Below, piece by piece: positions 23,481 through 36,182 of a stretch of 64,000 nt of DNA (within the stretch, counting starts at the first letter, position 1; every line of letters starts with the position of its first letter). The notes beneath the pieces were generated by a model. That model made no database searches. It was not told the origin of the DNA and was given only the letters and a program-made list of their open reading frames with translations. Both the position numbers and the translations under genes were made by a program. Source of the DNA: Rhopalosiphum padi (lineage: Eukaryota > Arthropoda > Insecta > Hemiptera > Aphididae); contig NC_083600.1 of assembly GCF_020882245.1 (NCBI RefSeq), positions 21,576,001-21,640,000 on the forward strand, given 5' to 3'.

Positions 23481-24643
23481 GCGGACTGTCGCTACAAAAT
23501 TCTCGCCGACACAAAAATGTATATTGTCACGTTTATTTATTATGCCTGTGTTATACGTTCCAATAATAGAAACCATATAATATTATCGTACGATTCATAT
23601 ACGCGAGTATATCATGACGTATATTACGGCAGGAATAATAAGCATGGCAGGGCAACTGACGGATCGCGTACTTTTTTATCTGGCCCGCGCAACATTTTCA
23701 AATAACTGTATACAATTTTAGCGTTTATCTGTATTTTGTTGTATTATGTTTTTTTATGTTGTTCTATATATATAATGAGTAGATTTATTATAAATTATTA
23801 TATTTTATTGACCTTATTTATTTAATTTTTTTGCTTTTAATACTCTCTAGCTTACTAGATTTTGAAGTCTTAAAAATTAACCCTCCAGTAACTTGTTGAG
23901 TTGCCCGTTCTTGGTGTATGGTTTACGATGATCGTTGCGCGAAGAGCCGTATATAGTATTCGGGACAAGATAAGAGGGCATAGGTCAGGGGGAAAAGAAT
24001 TTAGAAACTATGTATATTAATATGACTAAATATAAAATAAATGATCATTAATCATTACCATTGTAAACTTAAAATAATCACATTAATAATTATTACTTTC
24101 GATTGAAATTCTATATTATTACAATATTTAATAGATAATTATTCAGTGGTGTAGCCTGCACGGACATAGGTTTGTAAAACGGTAGATAATGAAAAATGAA
24201 CTGATGATAGATTACAAAAAAAAAAAAAATGGCTGTTAGGTTTTATAATACAACCTAACCTTACTACCTCCCTTGGAATCCTTTCAACCCCGTTAATATG
24301 CAGCTGTGTATTACATGAATTGTACATATTATATTCGGATATACATCTTACACACAACATATATATTTAATATTTATATAATATAATATAGGTTGGTAGT
24401 GTTAGTACATGGTATACATAAATGTACCTACTTATAGTTTCTACAGCTATAACATTGGTTTAAATTTCGGTGTCCTTTCTCTTTTTCGGCTTCAATGACA
24501 AATCATCTGCAGCACCTATCTGCCGACAGAGTAAAATAGCTGCAACAGATATCGAAATATTTATTCATGTGGTTCAAAACTCGCTTGATTGTACACTATT
24601 TAAATTGCGATAAACGCTCGTTTTGACAAGGGCGACCATCGGC

Positions 24644-24666
24644 GGGCGGGTGGGTGGGTGGGTGGG
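24644..24666 (+). other. G-quadruplex motif (six GGG runs, one-base loops)
   Basis: GGGCGGG is followed by four more TGGG units: six G3 runs separated by single bases. This is the sequence class that forms the most stable parallel G-quadruplexes. It stands alone in AT-rich DNA and is probably a GGGT microsatellite in origin. Confidence 0.9.
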
Positions 24667-26458
24667 TGTGAAGAGGCGATTTCTCGTTTAGGTATTTCGC
24701 ACGCCGATATACTATATATATATATATCTAAATATATGTACAGATAATAGTTTAGGATATATATATATATATATTTATTTTTATTTTTTATTTTTTGATA
24801 TTATATTATAATTTAGTCTGAAAAATATACGTTTATCAATTATTATCGTAAATCAAACGATAGAGGTATTATATTATTATTATATAAGCGCATGTACCCG
24901 TCAGCAATATATATTTTTGTAGACGCCCTCTTGAAAACTACTGTGAAAATTGCAATATCATAGAACAGCAAACCATTTATAATAATATACCTGGTATCTA
25001 TGTATAAATTGTTTAAAATTTCGAAGTCCGCGTGCACATTAATATCGGCTATTATTATATACATTATTTAAGCAAACGTATAATTTGTCAGTATAAATCG
25101 CAACAAATCCGTTATTGAGTAATCATATATATTATTCCCCTCTCATCCTGTTTTGAGAGTCCCCTTCTTGATCTAGGGTTTGTTTAAAGCTTACAAAAAC
25201 CGGTTTGTTTTGTTTTGTATGTATCAAAAATTATCGTACAAAATAATTTAGCAAGACAACTTTGAAATATATGCTTTTATATCAGTATGTGCCAATTATA
25301 TAACATTGCACCATTATATCTATCGAGCCCTATGACTATAATAATACTATTCTAAAAAACATAAAATAAGATTATATAAATATAGTACACTTAAGATATT
25401 TTATTGGCAGTTGGCACGACGAGGTTAGGTATTATTATTTTGTTATTTTTACCTAATATATTATACAAAATGTCAATATATTATATTGTATATGTAATAA
25501 CTATAAATAAATAATTATAAACCCATCATAAGTTCAAATTGACATGAGAAGCAGTTTATACACGAGAGAAGTTTATTTTTGTGATCAGCATATTCTAATT
25601 TAATAACACATAGCTGTTAAGAATAGTTGTTTAAGGTAAGGCGTTTAGAATGCATTATATGGGATGTCCAAGTTGGTCAACGGTCTAAATATAGACTTAG
25701 ATATCAAAGGTATTGGGTGGATGATAGCTGTGGATGATTGAAATATCATATCATCTCATATAGAAGATGAATTATGCTTTGTTGACTTTAATTTCGTCCA
25801 GATAAATAAAAGATTTAGGTATTTTTGAATGAGGTTTGAAGATTAAAATGTATTATTGCGATAATGTAGGTACGTATTTATACACACCTATAGGCTATAA
25901 TATTATTAAGATGTGTTCGGTTAATTTAAAATATAAATGTGAGCCATTATATTATAGAACATTATTATTATTTATTATACATCACCAAACGACGGTTAGG
26001 TAAATTTTACATTTTTATAATACTTATTTAATGGGATTCGCGATAAACGCATTATAAAAATTATATACATGAACATTCATAATTTATCGAAATATAAATA
26101 AGGTACAGAATAATACTGTAATAAGATATACTAAAAAAAAAAAATTGGTTTTTTACGATTGAGCTGCCGTCGTTGTATAATCAATTTTAAAACATCAACA
26201 ATCGTATATTAATTCCCATTAATTCGCTTAAAGTGTATACCTAAACAGTAAACATATTATATATTTTAATACGATATTTACAATAGGTAGCTTATTACAT
26301 CATGCGTATATTATCTCGCATAATATGTATGGCGTTCGGCGGCTAGCTGTTTGCAATCAATTTTTATTTATTTATTCGAGAAATCACCCAGTATGATAGG
26401 TACATAAATGCGTCTTCTTTATATTTCACCAGACTTGTTTATTAATATACAATATACA

Positions 26459-26474
26459 TACACACACACACACA
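26459..26474. repeat. (CA)n microsatellite followed by TA units
   Basis: Perfect CA tract of about 16 bp passing into TATATA. Confidence 0.9.
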
Positions 26475-28256
26475 TATATATAGATATATACGACCGTATA
26501 CATCAAATATAATATGTGAATTTTTGTTTTAACAAAGGAATGCGACATGTTACATCGGCGATTTTTTTTAATTACTTTCATATTTTTATATTTTTTAAAA
26601 GTGTTTTTAAACAATTTAACCGTATCAGAATACAATATAGCATGTGTACAGTAATAAATACTATACACATTTGGCTAGTTATAATATTTTAGATGAATTA
26701 ATAATAATATAATTTTATATAGGCGCATATTATAATGTTGCACCTGAGATTCATCAAAGAGTTATCTCTAAATTGTTTTTGAAAAACGATGCATTGGCGT
26801 AAATAGGTTATCTTTGCAAGGGTTTGGTACATTTTTTGTACCTAAACAATTCATAAAAAATGTATATTATTTATATGTTTTTTTTATCATCACAAGTACC
26901 TCTTAATAAAATGATAACACACATATTTAAACGATACCTATAACAACACTAACTGCGATGACATGAAGGAATACAAATTGAATATTTTAGCTGTCAATGT
27001 CGCAGACTACAGTTCAATCCTTCGGTAATCATGCTTTATTCAGGAAAATACTCGCAATTAATAAAAACTAAAAAATGTTGATAAATATATTTTCAATAGT
27101 TGCAATAACAAGTTATGTCCATTTTTGATTTTGTACATACCCGGTTATTGCAACCAATCAGTAAGCAAATAATACGGATACGTTTGGACTAAGGTACCTG
27201 GTTATTACTCGTACAATTGAAAAAAAAAATTAAAAATGGTTTTAAAAAAATATCTCTTATAATAATTATTGGACGTACCTATATGATTGTTGCGTCAATC
27301 GATACAGAGTTTTTTTCTGAACATTTTTGTATTAAAAACGAGTTTTTGAAAAATCTGGACTTATCTGGTTGTTGCATCGATGCCTACAATTACGCCACTA
27401 AAACTATAGACTTTGTAAAAAGTAAATATGATTGTTTTTTTAAGACTTATTAATTACAATTTAAATCAATTTATTTCGTTCGTCACATAGTTCAAATAAC
27501 CTAATTTGACTTCGAAGTTTCTAGAATATCGTTATATTTACATTGAATCGATTTAATAAATAAACTTCCGGTTCGAATAAATACCCATATACGAGTATAC
27601 ATTTCAAAGCAAAATCATTGTTTTTAATATTAATTGTAAATAATATTTACGTGCAACAAACTTGTTGAACATCACTTATTCACAATTTTAATATCACATA
27701 TTTAATTATTAAATGAATTATTATTTAGATGAAATTAAAATAGTATATAATAATATACCACTACAGTATTTACATATCAATGTACCATTGTGGTCCGTAT
27801 TTATATTTATACCTATTGTTGATCTATATACGAATTACTTTAAATTTACGTCGTATAATCATGTTATTATTACAAAGCTATATTATTATCATATGTTATT
27901 GATTACAGGGTGAATAATGTGCAATGGGTTTATAAACATCCAAACTCGTCAGATGGAAACAAAACATACAACGATATAACACTCGTCACTCACCGATTAG
28001 TCGGTGCAGTCGGTATAAATAATAAGGTATTATATGTATAATACTGCTATAATATGCACAGCAGTTGTTAAATTAATTTAAAAAATAAAATTATCAATGC
28101 GGAGTCGGGACTATAACAATTGTACATTAAATTATATGGGTGCTCATCTACCCAATAAAGCGTTATAGGTACATATATTATAATACGAGTTATATAAGAC
28201 TTTTTGTGTAGATGTATACAATATGTATAGTGTATACATTATATAATAATATTTAC

Positions 28257-28319
28257 CTTAAACGTTTTCTCGATGAATTATTTGTTTTGACGAACCGAAC
28301 GCGTCGGCCTCAATGGCGT
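28257..28319 (-). other. Exon-like minus-strand segment
   Basis: A 63-nt segment with CpG-rich composition lies between an ACAG acceptor (28320-28321) and AAG/GTAAAT donor (28256-28255). One frame reads DAIEADAFGSSKQIIHRENV and stops just before the donor, so it would suit a UTR or a terminal coding exon better than an internal one. The polypyrimidine tract is poor. Confidence 0.15.
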
Positions 28320-29224
28320 CTGTATCTATGTATATTATATATATATGCTTACCTAAACTATAATTTATCATAATATTATATTATAATAAATAAAACGCAA
28401 TTTTTTTTATGTCTTTATCCCGATTGAGTATCATCGTAATTGTATACGTTAACGACACTATATATCTATATAATGTAGATAGTTAACGTTAAATTATTTG
28501 AAAAATTTGACATTTTATTAGTATATTAATCAGAATAATAAAAATATACATATATGGTATAATATTTCCTTATCGTTCATATATAATATATATAGGCGCA
28601 TAGCACTTTGCAAATATATCTATATACAAGTATATAGTTATTTTATTATATAAAAAAAATCGATATCATGTATAATATAACTATTATATACATTGTGTTA
28701 TTGATTGATTATTATTTATTACATATAATATTATATTATGTACCTCTTATACTGTAGTAAGTACATAAATAAACGATTAAAACGCGTTGTATGTAAATAA
28801 TAATAGATGTATAACAACCACGATTGTTATAAATTCCAATTTTTATAATATTATTCAACGGTAGGTCTACAATATTATATAATATATTTTGTATTATTTG
28901 TCCAAAATAACACTTCGACTATAAATTATGTATTATATAATATATTATATTCTAGTGGCTTATATAACAACTAATAATAGTAAATAGGTATCGATATTTC
29001 AAATCCGGAAACTTGAGTAGATACGTATATAAATATATAATGTATAAATAATACTGTACCTAATTAATTAAAGCTAATTCCTATGAGTAATAATATACGT
29101 ATATAATCAAATCAACAAAATTCAAAATGCTTATTTGAAATGTTAAATCAATACTGAAATATATGAGTGCATGAGTAAATCTATGTTATATCAACGAAAT
29201 ATCAATTCTTAATATCTTAGTAAA

Positions 29225-29720
29225 ATCAATCATTATTTCAAAATCTAATAAAGTTTTTGAAAATATGAAACATACATAATTTTTTATTTTTTTTTTTTTA
29301 ATGACAACATATATTTTTAATTTGATGTTCCGATGCAGAACATTTCATGGAGTATTTCGATACATAAAAATCAAAATTCAAACACATATTTATGAGTTAT
29401 AACTTATAAGTATTTAAAGTTTTGGTTAGCGGAGTAGAGTGGTACGGGTATAAATCTACTAATCCACTCATCTAAACCTTAAATGTTTATAAGTTTTAAA
29501 CTACTCGTCCAACTTTAGATTTATATATATCGTAATAAATCGAAAAATATGGAATATAAAATTAAATAAGTATGTTGTAATTCAAAAAAGTAAGAAAATT
29601 TAAAAGAATATAACGATATTAAATATTAAAAAATAATCTTTAATTCCGACTAGAAATTATGTAAAAAAATATTAATAGATTTTGAAATAATGAGTGTTCA
29701 ATTATAAAAGAATAACCGTA
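29225..29720. mobile_element. Foldback/MITE element, diverged copy A
   Basis: Related to the copy at 36183-36737. It shares ATTATTTCAAAATCTA near both ends in inverted orientation (29232-29247; inverse near 29676-29691) and the inner ACAACATATATTTTTAATTT followed by TTTCATGGAGTATTT (about 29304-29360), whose inverted partner lies at about 29530-29580. The two halves form an imperfect long inverted repeat. The outer GGGTGATTC-type end seen in the other copy is eroded here, so the boundaries are approximate. Confidence 0.75.
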
Positions 29721-31849
29721 TAATACATATTATATATACATATATTGATATACCTACTTACCTATAGGGTTTTAAAGTCTTGGTAAAGTTTATTTTATTT
29801 TCATCTTTAATAAATTACAAATCAATTGATATATAATATTTACTGTATATAATATATATATATATTACACTTACAATTTATTTACTTACGAAAATGTTAT
29901 TTAAGAGCATAACCGTTTTAAAATCACGTGTGGGGTAATATTATAGGTAGGTAGCACATCATACTTATATATATATATATATAAACAACAGTAAGTTTAC
30001 ATATACTTATATAATACCATATTATATTAACTAATTACTATCTCCACAAATATGATTAATATTTTCTGTTAATTCAATTACATTGAGCGGTAGAAACTGT
30101 AAAGTGACTTTATAGAAAAATTGAAGTTCTTTCAAGTATTTTGGTCTTCTAATCCGGTTGTTAAAAATGATAGTTCTACTACTTCTTGCTAAATTTTAAA
30201 TGGTATTTCACTAATATACGTATTATAAGTAAAAAAATATTCGTATCTTGTAGCACTCCAGAATGCATATATAATATATATAAAATATATAATAATATCC
30301 AAAAATAATATAAAAACATAACTGACCAGTATTATAGTAGCTGGTTAATAAGTATGGATAAGTTGATCACTTGATTATACTAAATATACGATGAATATTA
30401 TTATATAGTAGAGGTACCTACTATTATATTATATACTATCATTAATATCTACGTGTATAATATTTATTATTATTAAGTGCAGGTAATATGTATAAAAAAG
30501 TAGTGTACCTATAGACATGATAACTGCTGTTACAGCTGGTGCATCAAGTAAAGGTACAGGCCATATAGATGCATTTATTATCCATATAGTCTTATTTATA
30601 CCGTTTATATATATGTATAATATATACAGATAAAATGCATAATAAATATGATTGACAGCATCGACCGTGGTTACCTTGTTTATGTACACACACTACATAT
30701 AGGTCTATACTTTATTATATTATGTGATATGCATATGGTTTGCATTTCAATGATATAATTAAGAGACAGCTGCAGATACTTACATAACGCGCTTAAATCA
30801 GCATGAGGTCAGGGATAATAAGTAAATTAATAATAATATAAATAAATTAAAGTTTTTAAACTTATTGACGAGTTACCGGGAAACAATATCGTTTAATTTC
30901 GTATACGGGTTACTTGTGCAAGTTTGTTCTATAGTGTAATTTTATAAAAAGCGAAATGTATTTAATGTTGTACCTATAACTAGCCATACCTTATTATTTG
31001 TTTATTTGTAAACAACACTAGATAATATTATAAGATGTATCGCTACTATACTTCTGCAATTACGCATTTAGACCATGCGCTCCAAATTTCACTATAATTA
31101 TGCAGGTAATACTGCAAAACAATACATTATATGAATTATGAATCGGCCAATCGTATACGTTTAGATTGGATATATATATGTATATAAACATAGCCCTTAG
31201 GAATCTACGTATAGGTATATATTATAATTGTATATAAATAGGTATCGGTGTATAATATCTAATCCAAATAGACGCACACGACATACATATATTATTATGA
31301 TATACGAGTATAGCACAAGACAAGCGTCGGCGTCGCAGTCGTTATGAGATATAACAAAAACAATTTAAAATTATTCGTGACGGAATATTAAGCGATTTGT
31401 CAATTATGCACACACAATTTAAAACCACGAGCTTATGTGCTTAAAATATTCTGATTTTTGGAATTTTCAAGTAGGTACCTTTTATAAAAGACTATATTTT
31501 CAAATACGAGTACGTTGATCTTGGTCAAGATCGAAGTATAGAAATTTGCATAAGACACTCCCTAAAATGCGTGTATAAGTTATTTAGTATATCAAAGTGT
31601 AAAGGGGTAGGGGGGATTGCATGCTCGGTTAATCACTCCGCAATATATTATAAAGGTGTGACCCACCACTTTAGCACATATCATAATATATATATATATA
31701 TACCTATATGCATACCTAAGTCCTGAAAACTTTTTAAAAAATCGACCCGAACAAGTTTATGTATATACCTACAATATAATATACTGTATAGTAACACATA
31801 ATAAGTCTATAACGCGTAAAATACCGACGCACAATAGGTACTACGCGTG
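29721..31849. other. AT-rich sequence, no supported gene
   Basis: AT-rich with short TA tracts. An 86-codon minus-strand frame (30429-30689) has no recognisable features. Nothing else is supported. Confidence 0.55.
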
Positions 31850-32638
31850 CATTGTGAAGTTCGATGCAAATGGGCGGGTCCCGCGAATACTTTTACTCGA
31901 AATTTAAACGGAGCAGAGTGAAAACAATTGTGAACAAACGCAATCATATATATATATGTATATTATATTATTTATATTATTTATCCGCACCCACGCACGT
32001 TTGTCTTGGACTTGCAGTGGTGGCGACGATATTGTGTATCAAATGATTTATAATTTATGTACAGCTGCAACAGACTGTATTTGAGCGAGTCCGAACCACT
32101 GCAGCAGACCTTTATAACATATAATATGTACGACTTATATACGAGAAGACACGAAACTAGTATGCCTATATGTGGTCATATTGTGTTCTGTGTCCACGCT
32201 CTGCATCTTCGGTGATAAATATAACACAATTTCAATAGGCAAAACCAAAACGTTGAGGTGTAGGCTATAAGTCACAATAATGGTGTACGGGAAAAACTAG
32301 AGATATTTTCTGAACACATCTCTCGGCACACTTAAAATAAAATGGTAATATATAATATGATGTTTATATTTTTTGAAATATAACAGTGAAACTCGGCGCG
32401 GTAGCGGATTAGTCGTCATCGCACAACGCTTATTATATAACAGAATTATATATATATAGTTATGCGGTATACAGACGGACTATGCGTAAAGGATAGGCCA
32501 TAGCCGGTGATTATCCGGTCGGTGCAACAATGCAGCGGCGTAGGACAAAAAATAAATCTCCTCCGTCCGAAGAGCCTATAAGGAGGGCGTAATAATAGTA
32601 TTAAATGTATATAGGTACGGCGTGCGGTGCGAGTGTGT

Positions 32639-32661
32639 GAGAGAGAGAGAGAGAGAGAGAG
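32639..32661. repeat. (GA)11 microsatellite
   Basis: Perfect GA tract at the edge of the CpG-rich block. Confidence 0.95.
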
Positions 32662-32732
32662 TATACGTGTGCGTGTGTACATATAATTGGTCACCGGCGC
32701 AGCGATCGACCGAGGTCAGTTATTCGTGTGTA

Positions 32733-32751
32733 TGTGTGTGTGTGTGTGTGT
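32733..32751. repeat. (TG)n microsatellite
   Basis: About nine TG units, followed by TCGTC. Confidence 0.9.
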
Positions 32752-33345
32752 CGTCTTTCTTTTAGCGCTGCAATTATTACGGTGGACGAGTAGGATGTTT
32801 TTTTTTTTTGTGTTTCGATGCAGCGAATACGGTTTTTGCGAAAATATCGCTGCTAAACAAAGAATAGTAGGGAACGAGGAGATTCGGAAAAATACTAAAA
32901 ACACGACGAAGGAGGAGAAAGAAAAAGACGTTTATGTGTATATAATATAATATATTATATGGAATAGAATACGGGTAAACGACGATATATTATCGTGTGT
33001 GCTCGTCGAACTCGAAACCGGTCGCGGTCGTGGTCGGGAAAATCGAGAGAGAAAAACGCAGTGATGGGTACCTACGAAATAATATACTAATGTGTACTAC
33101 GTACATAGCATATTAGACCGTTTATAAATGTGTGTTTGTGTGCGTTTACGTTATTATTGTACATAATACTATTAAACCCATACAATATAATAGTAATCGA
33201 ACGCACACGCAACCGCCGCCGCCGCCGTCGACGAGAAGAAACAACCGCGCGCGAGACGCGCACAAAGAATATACGCGCGCGCTCGCGTTCAACGCACTCT
33301 GCGCCGTTCGCGCACACAGTCGGCGCAGACAATGGGGTCCTTCCG

Positions 33346-33369
33346 CCCCCCCCCCCCACACACACACAC
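33346..33369. repeat. C12 homopolymer joined to a CA tract
   Basis: A run of twelve C followed by ACACACACACA. C runs of this length are prone to assembly error, so nearby frames should be treated with caution. Confidence 0.9.
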
Positions 33370-33419
33370 GTACACACCTACACGCACACACGCACATGAC
33401 GTTTTTCGTTCTCTCTTAC

Positions 33420-33454
33420 CGTTTTTTTTTTTTCGGACGCGCATACGATATCAT
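33420..33454 (-). CDS. Candidate first coding exon ending in a basic run
   Basis: On the minus strand an ATG at 33454-33452 in AAAAATGA context (A at -3) opens a frame reading MISYARPKKKK plus a split Arg codon. It is followed by GGTAAGAG, a strong donor with GT at 33419-33418. The PKKKKR cluster resembles a monopartite nuclear localisation signal, but it comes largely from a 12-A homopolymer, so the resemblance may be accidental. CpG-rich sequence upstream is consistent with a promoter and 5' UTR. No downstream exon was found. Confidence 0.2.
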
Positions 33455-34237
33455 TTTTATTGCCGCATTCTGCGCGCGCAAACCGGACGGACGGACGGAC
33501 GAAACCGAACCGAGCGACGACGACGGGTCGACGACCCCCCCTAAATAATAATAATAAAAAAAAAAAAAATAACACATAAAAACCACAGAAAACCCGTTTC
33601 CCTTTTGCTCTCCGTCGCCGCCGTCACAACGCGCGCATTTTATATAGGTACAATAATATCGTACGTAGTAGTGTATATAGTAGTTGTAGTCGTACGTTTT
33701 TGTTGCCGCCGTCGCCGCCCCCCCTCCCCCACTCTGGCCCCATAACAACGGTGCGGTGCGCACGAATGACCGCAGTGACATAGGTCGGGACGCGGCTGCC
33801 GTCGGAAATTCGGCGTACGTGCGTACGTGCGTTTTTCACAGTCGCGGCCGTATGGTGCAGTGCCGCCATTCCGCCACCGCTGCACCACCCGCCGACGACG
33901 CCGCCGCCGCCGCAGGGTCTGGCAAAATGCGTGCGCGTCAAACACCGTCGAATGTCGATGCGCGTCCCTCCTATACGCACGACGAAATCCTCGTGTGAAG
34001 ACGATATTGAAAATTTACCAAACTCGCGCCGCCCAATAGTGTTACATCGGCTTAGTCTCCGATGAATAATTAACATAATATGATAATATATTATAATAGT
34101 ATTACGACTATTACGTACTCCCAGCCGATCCTACATGAAAAATGAAATGTCCGTGGATTTTACACCTTCTTAAACGACTAGAACTATTTGTTTTAGTCTT
34201 CTGATTTTATTTATATAGATGTATTTATAATTTATTA

Positions 34238-34592
34238 ATGGTTATAACTGTTTATGAACAACTATTTATGTCAAATAAAATAATACCAGTAAGTGTATTA
34301 TTAACTCTATTAAATGTAAATTACACATGTATATGCATATATATTGCTAATACGGTAAATGTGGGTGGTTTTTATCGTACATTACAAAACACGAGTGATT
34401 TAAAATTATGTACAATTTTAATAACTATTTTATGTTATAAACCAATGGTAACCCAATACAAACAACAAAATATTCATTTTTCAGGAGCCAACTAATTGTC
34501 AAATTGCCAAAAAAAGTGAACTCTTCTATAAAATTCAAAATCCAAAAACTGGCCTTGAGAATATATTATATACCTATAGCCTTTTATTACTA
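34238..34592 (+). CDS. Candidate two-exon small gene (53 codons, hypothetical)
   Basis: Exon 1 (34238-34288) reads MVITVYEQLFMSNKIIP and ends at CCA/GTAAGTG, a strong donor. The intron (34289-34484, 196 nt) ends in ATTCATTTTTCAG, a strong acceptor. Exon 2 (34485-34592) continues in phase 0 with EPTNCQIAKKSELFYKIQNP, then KTGLENILYTYSLLLL and a TAA at 34593-34595. Both splice sites are close to consensus and their phases agree. The start has a weak context (T at -3) and the frame is open a little further upstream, so exon 1 may be incomplete at its 5' end. It lies just downstream of CpG-rich block 4. I recognise no family. Confidence 0.3.
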
Positions 34593-34748
34593 TAATATAT
34601 AGATATACCTAGCTAAAAACACAAAAAATTAATTTGTCTGCACTGCGTTTGTGTTGTATATAATAATAAATTGATGTGTGGTTTGTGTATCCGTATACAT
34701 ATGGAAGGGACAGGGTGATGAAAAAAAGGTTCATGTCCCAACGCTAAT

Positions 34749-34880
34749 ATGGCGAGTCCGACTAGTGCTTGCAATTTATTTTCTGATGATGCTTTTCCGC
34801 CGTTCTACGATATGGTTCCAATGCGACGAAATACTATGATCTGTTTCGCCCCCGCGATAATAATGTATTATATCCAATGA
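34749..34880 (+). CDS. 43-codon ORF between ACAGGGTGA motifs
   Basis: Starts MASPTSACNLFSDDAFPP, continues FYDMVPMRRNTMICFAPA and ends at a TGA (34878-34880). Composition is not typical of the AT-rich background. Copies of ACAGGGTGA stand at 34710-34718 and 34890-34898, flanking it. The same motif type ends the foldback element at 36183. The ORF may therefore belong to an inserted element. No protein family is recognised. Confidence 0.18.
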   Translation: MASPTSACNLFSDDAFPPFYDMVPMRRNTMICFAPAIIMYYIQ

Positions 34881-35275
34881 GTGTATTGTACAGGGTGACT
34901 AATGTTGTGAAGCGCCCTCCCGTTATGGGGTCGAAATACGATGGGCGTGACCGCGACGATACTACATGACATAGAACCCTTCATTTGGGGAGAAAAAATC
35001 TATCCATTTACCGAGAACGCGTTACTTCGAGCCGCCCTCGACGACCCACTGTCGAGCGGACATATACATATATACCTATCGTGTGTGTTATAATAACTGT
35101 GACGTTCAGAGTGAGCCGTTTGTCGATGGGTTCGGAAAAAAATCCACACCTCCACCCCCTTGCGCTCAAAATGGACGCCGCGCCTTCTCGTAGCAGCTGT
35201 GTATAATATATAGACGCAGATAGTATGAAAAAATAAAGGCAACATACGGCATATTAGTAGTTAGTAGGTACTTAC

Positions 35276-35307
35276 GTTTTTATAATTTTCGGTCTTAGCT
35301 GCACCAT
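35276..35307 (-). CDS. Candidate first or internal exon on the minus strand
   Basis: An ATG at 35307-35305 with A at -3 and G at +4 reads MVQLRPKIIK plus a split codon, then GTAAGTACC, a near-perfect donor (GT at 35275-35274). Without splicing the frame stops at the next codon. The frame is also open upstream (…AWYTGYSDYAAFI), so it might be an internal exon instead. No acceptor with a good polypyrimidine tract was found. No family is recognised. Confidence 0.22.
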
Positions 35308-36182
35308 TATAAAAGCAGCGTAATCGCTATATCCTGTGTACCACGCGCATATGACGCATATACAATATACCAATTGTATTTAAAATGTAAATATTATAGT
35401 TATAATATTGTATGAAATCGAAATCATTCAACACAATAATATATTAATATTATTTATGTAAAATGTACCGTCTATGATGTATACTATACTATTATATAGG
35501 TCTCGTGATGCAAGATTGCTCTAGAATTTAGCGTGTGTACCATTTCGATATGTTTCTGTAATCATCAGATCGTCCACAATGATAAAATATTACATAATTC
35601 CGTCTGCTATGTACTATACCATAGCATAATATTATAAAATAATGATGATGCGCCGCCCGCGCCAGACTGCTGTGCGAAAAAAAACGTGCCCTGACGTTTG
35701 GCGAAAACGAAAAAAAAAAAAAAGGAACGGTTCACCGCCGCCGTATAATATATTATTATTATATGCGTATATGTATACTTAAAACGTATATACGACGAAG
35801 ACGGCGACATAACCTAACCCAACGACTGTTTAGTTATTGTGTGCGGACTATTGGTGAATGGGTGGAGGGGGGAGGGGCTGAGGGATACGCCACGAAACAA
35901 TGCGCATGGACAACAAAAAAAAAATATTACACACAGCTATATCATGGGCATATAATATACGTATATAAATTATTGGCGATTTGCACGCACAATATAATAT
36001 TATTATTGTGTAGTTGGAGCAAATGGTCTGAATAGAAATTATATTAGGGACGACGCGCGTATTTGTTCTGTTCGAGTAGTCGTATATTATATTTTAAATT
36101 TTCATGCATTACGTATAATAATTATATGTGCGTGCTGCTGTTATATTGTATGTACCTACACGCGTTTTTTACAACGCCTATA

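Larger units (their letters stand above)
23481..29224. other. AT-rich sequence with scattered motifs, no supported gene
   Basis: Contains a hAT-like end motif (24144), a G-quadruplex run (24644), a CA tract (26459-26474), a short CACCGA/TCGGTG hairpin with a four-base loop (27991-28006) and an exon-like minus-strand segment (28257-28319). Frames at 24843-25064, 27217-27453 and 27713-27913 lack supporting signals. Confidence 0.5.
31850..34060. other. CpG-rich block 4 (promoter-like)
   Basis: GC- and CpG-rich DNA, strongest at 33000-34060, with (GA)n, (TG)n, a C12 run followed by CA units, and CCG/CGC triplet arrays. Overlapping frames of 60-150 codons on both strands are repeat-derived (Arg, Pro, Cys/Val runs). 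A minus-strand start-plus-donor pair is listed at 33420-33454. A TCAGT initiator-like pentamer occurs at 32716. It probably marks one or more transcription starts, direction uncertain. Confidence 0.6.
34060..36182. other. Mixed region downstream of CpG-rich block 4
   Basis: AT-rich with small GC islands at 34740-35240. Besides the candidate exons listed separately, it contains a CTCGAC/GTCGAG stem (35037-35056). Further overlapping frames at 34985-35245, 35607-35810 and 35763-36035 have no supporting signals. Confidence 0.45.

Noticed and set aside
33087..34076. Several overlapping ORFs of 70-150 codons in the fourth CpG-rich block
   Set aside because: All six phases are open because of GC content and repeats. 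None shows a domain, and C12 and A12/T12 runs make the frames unreliable.
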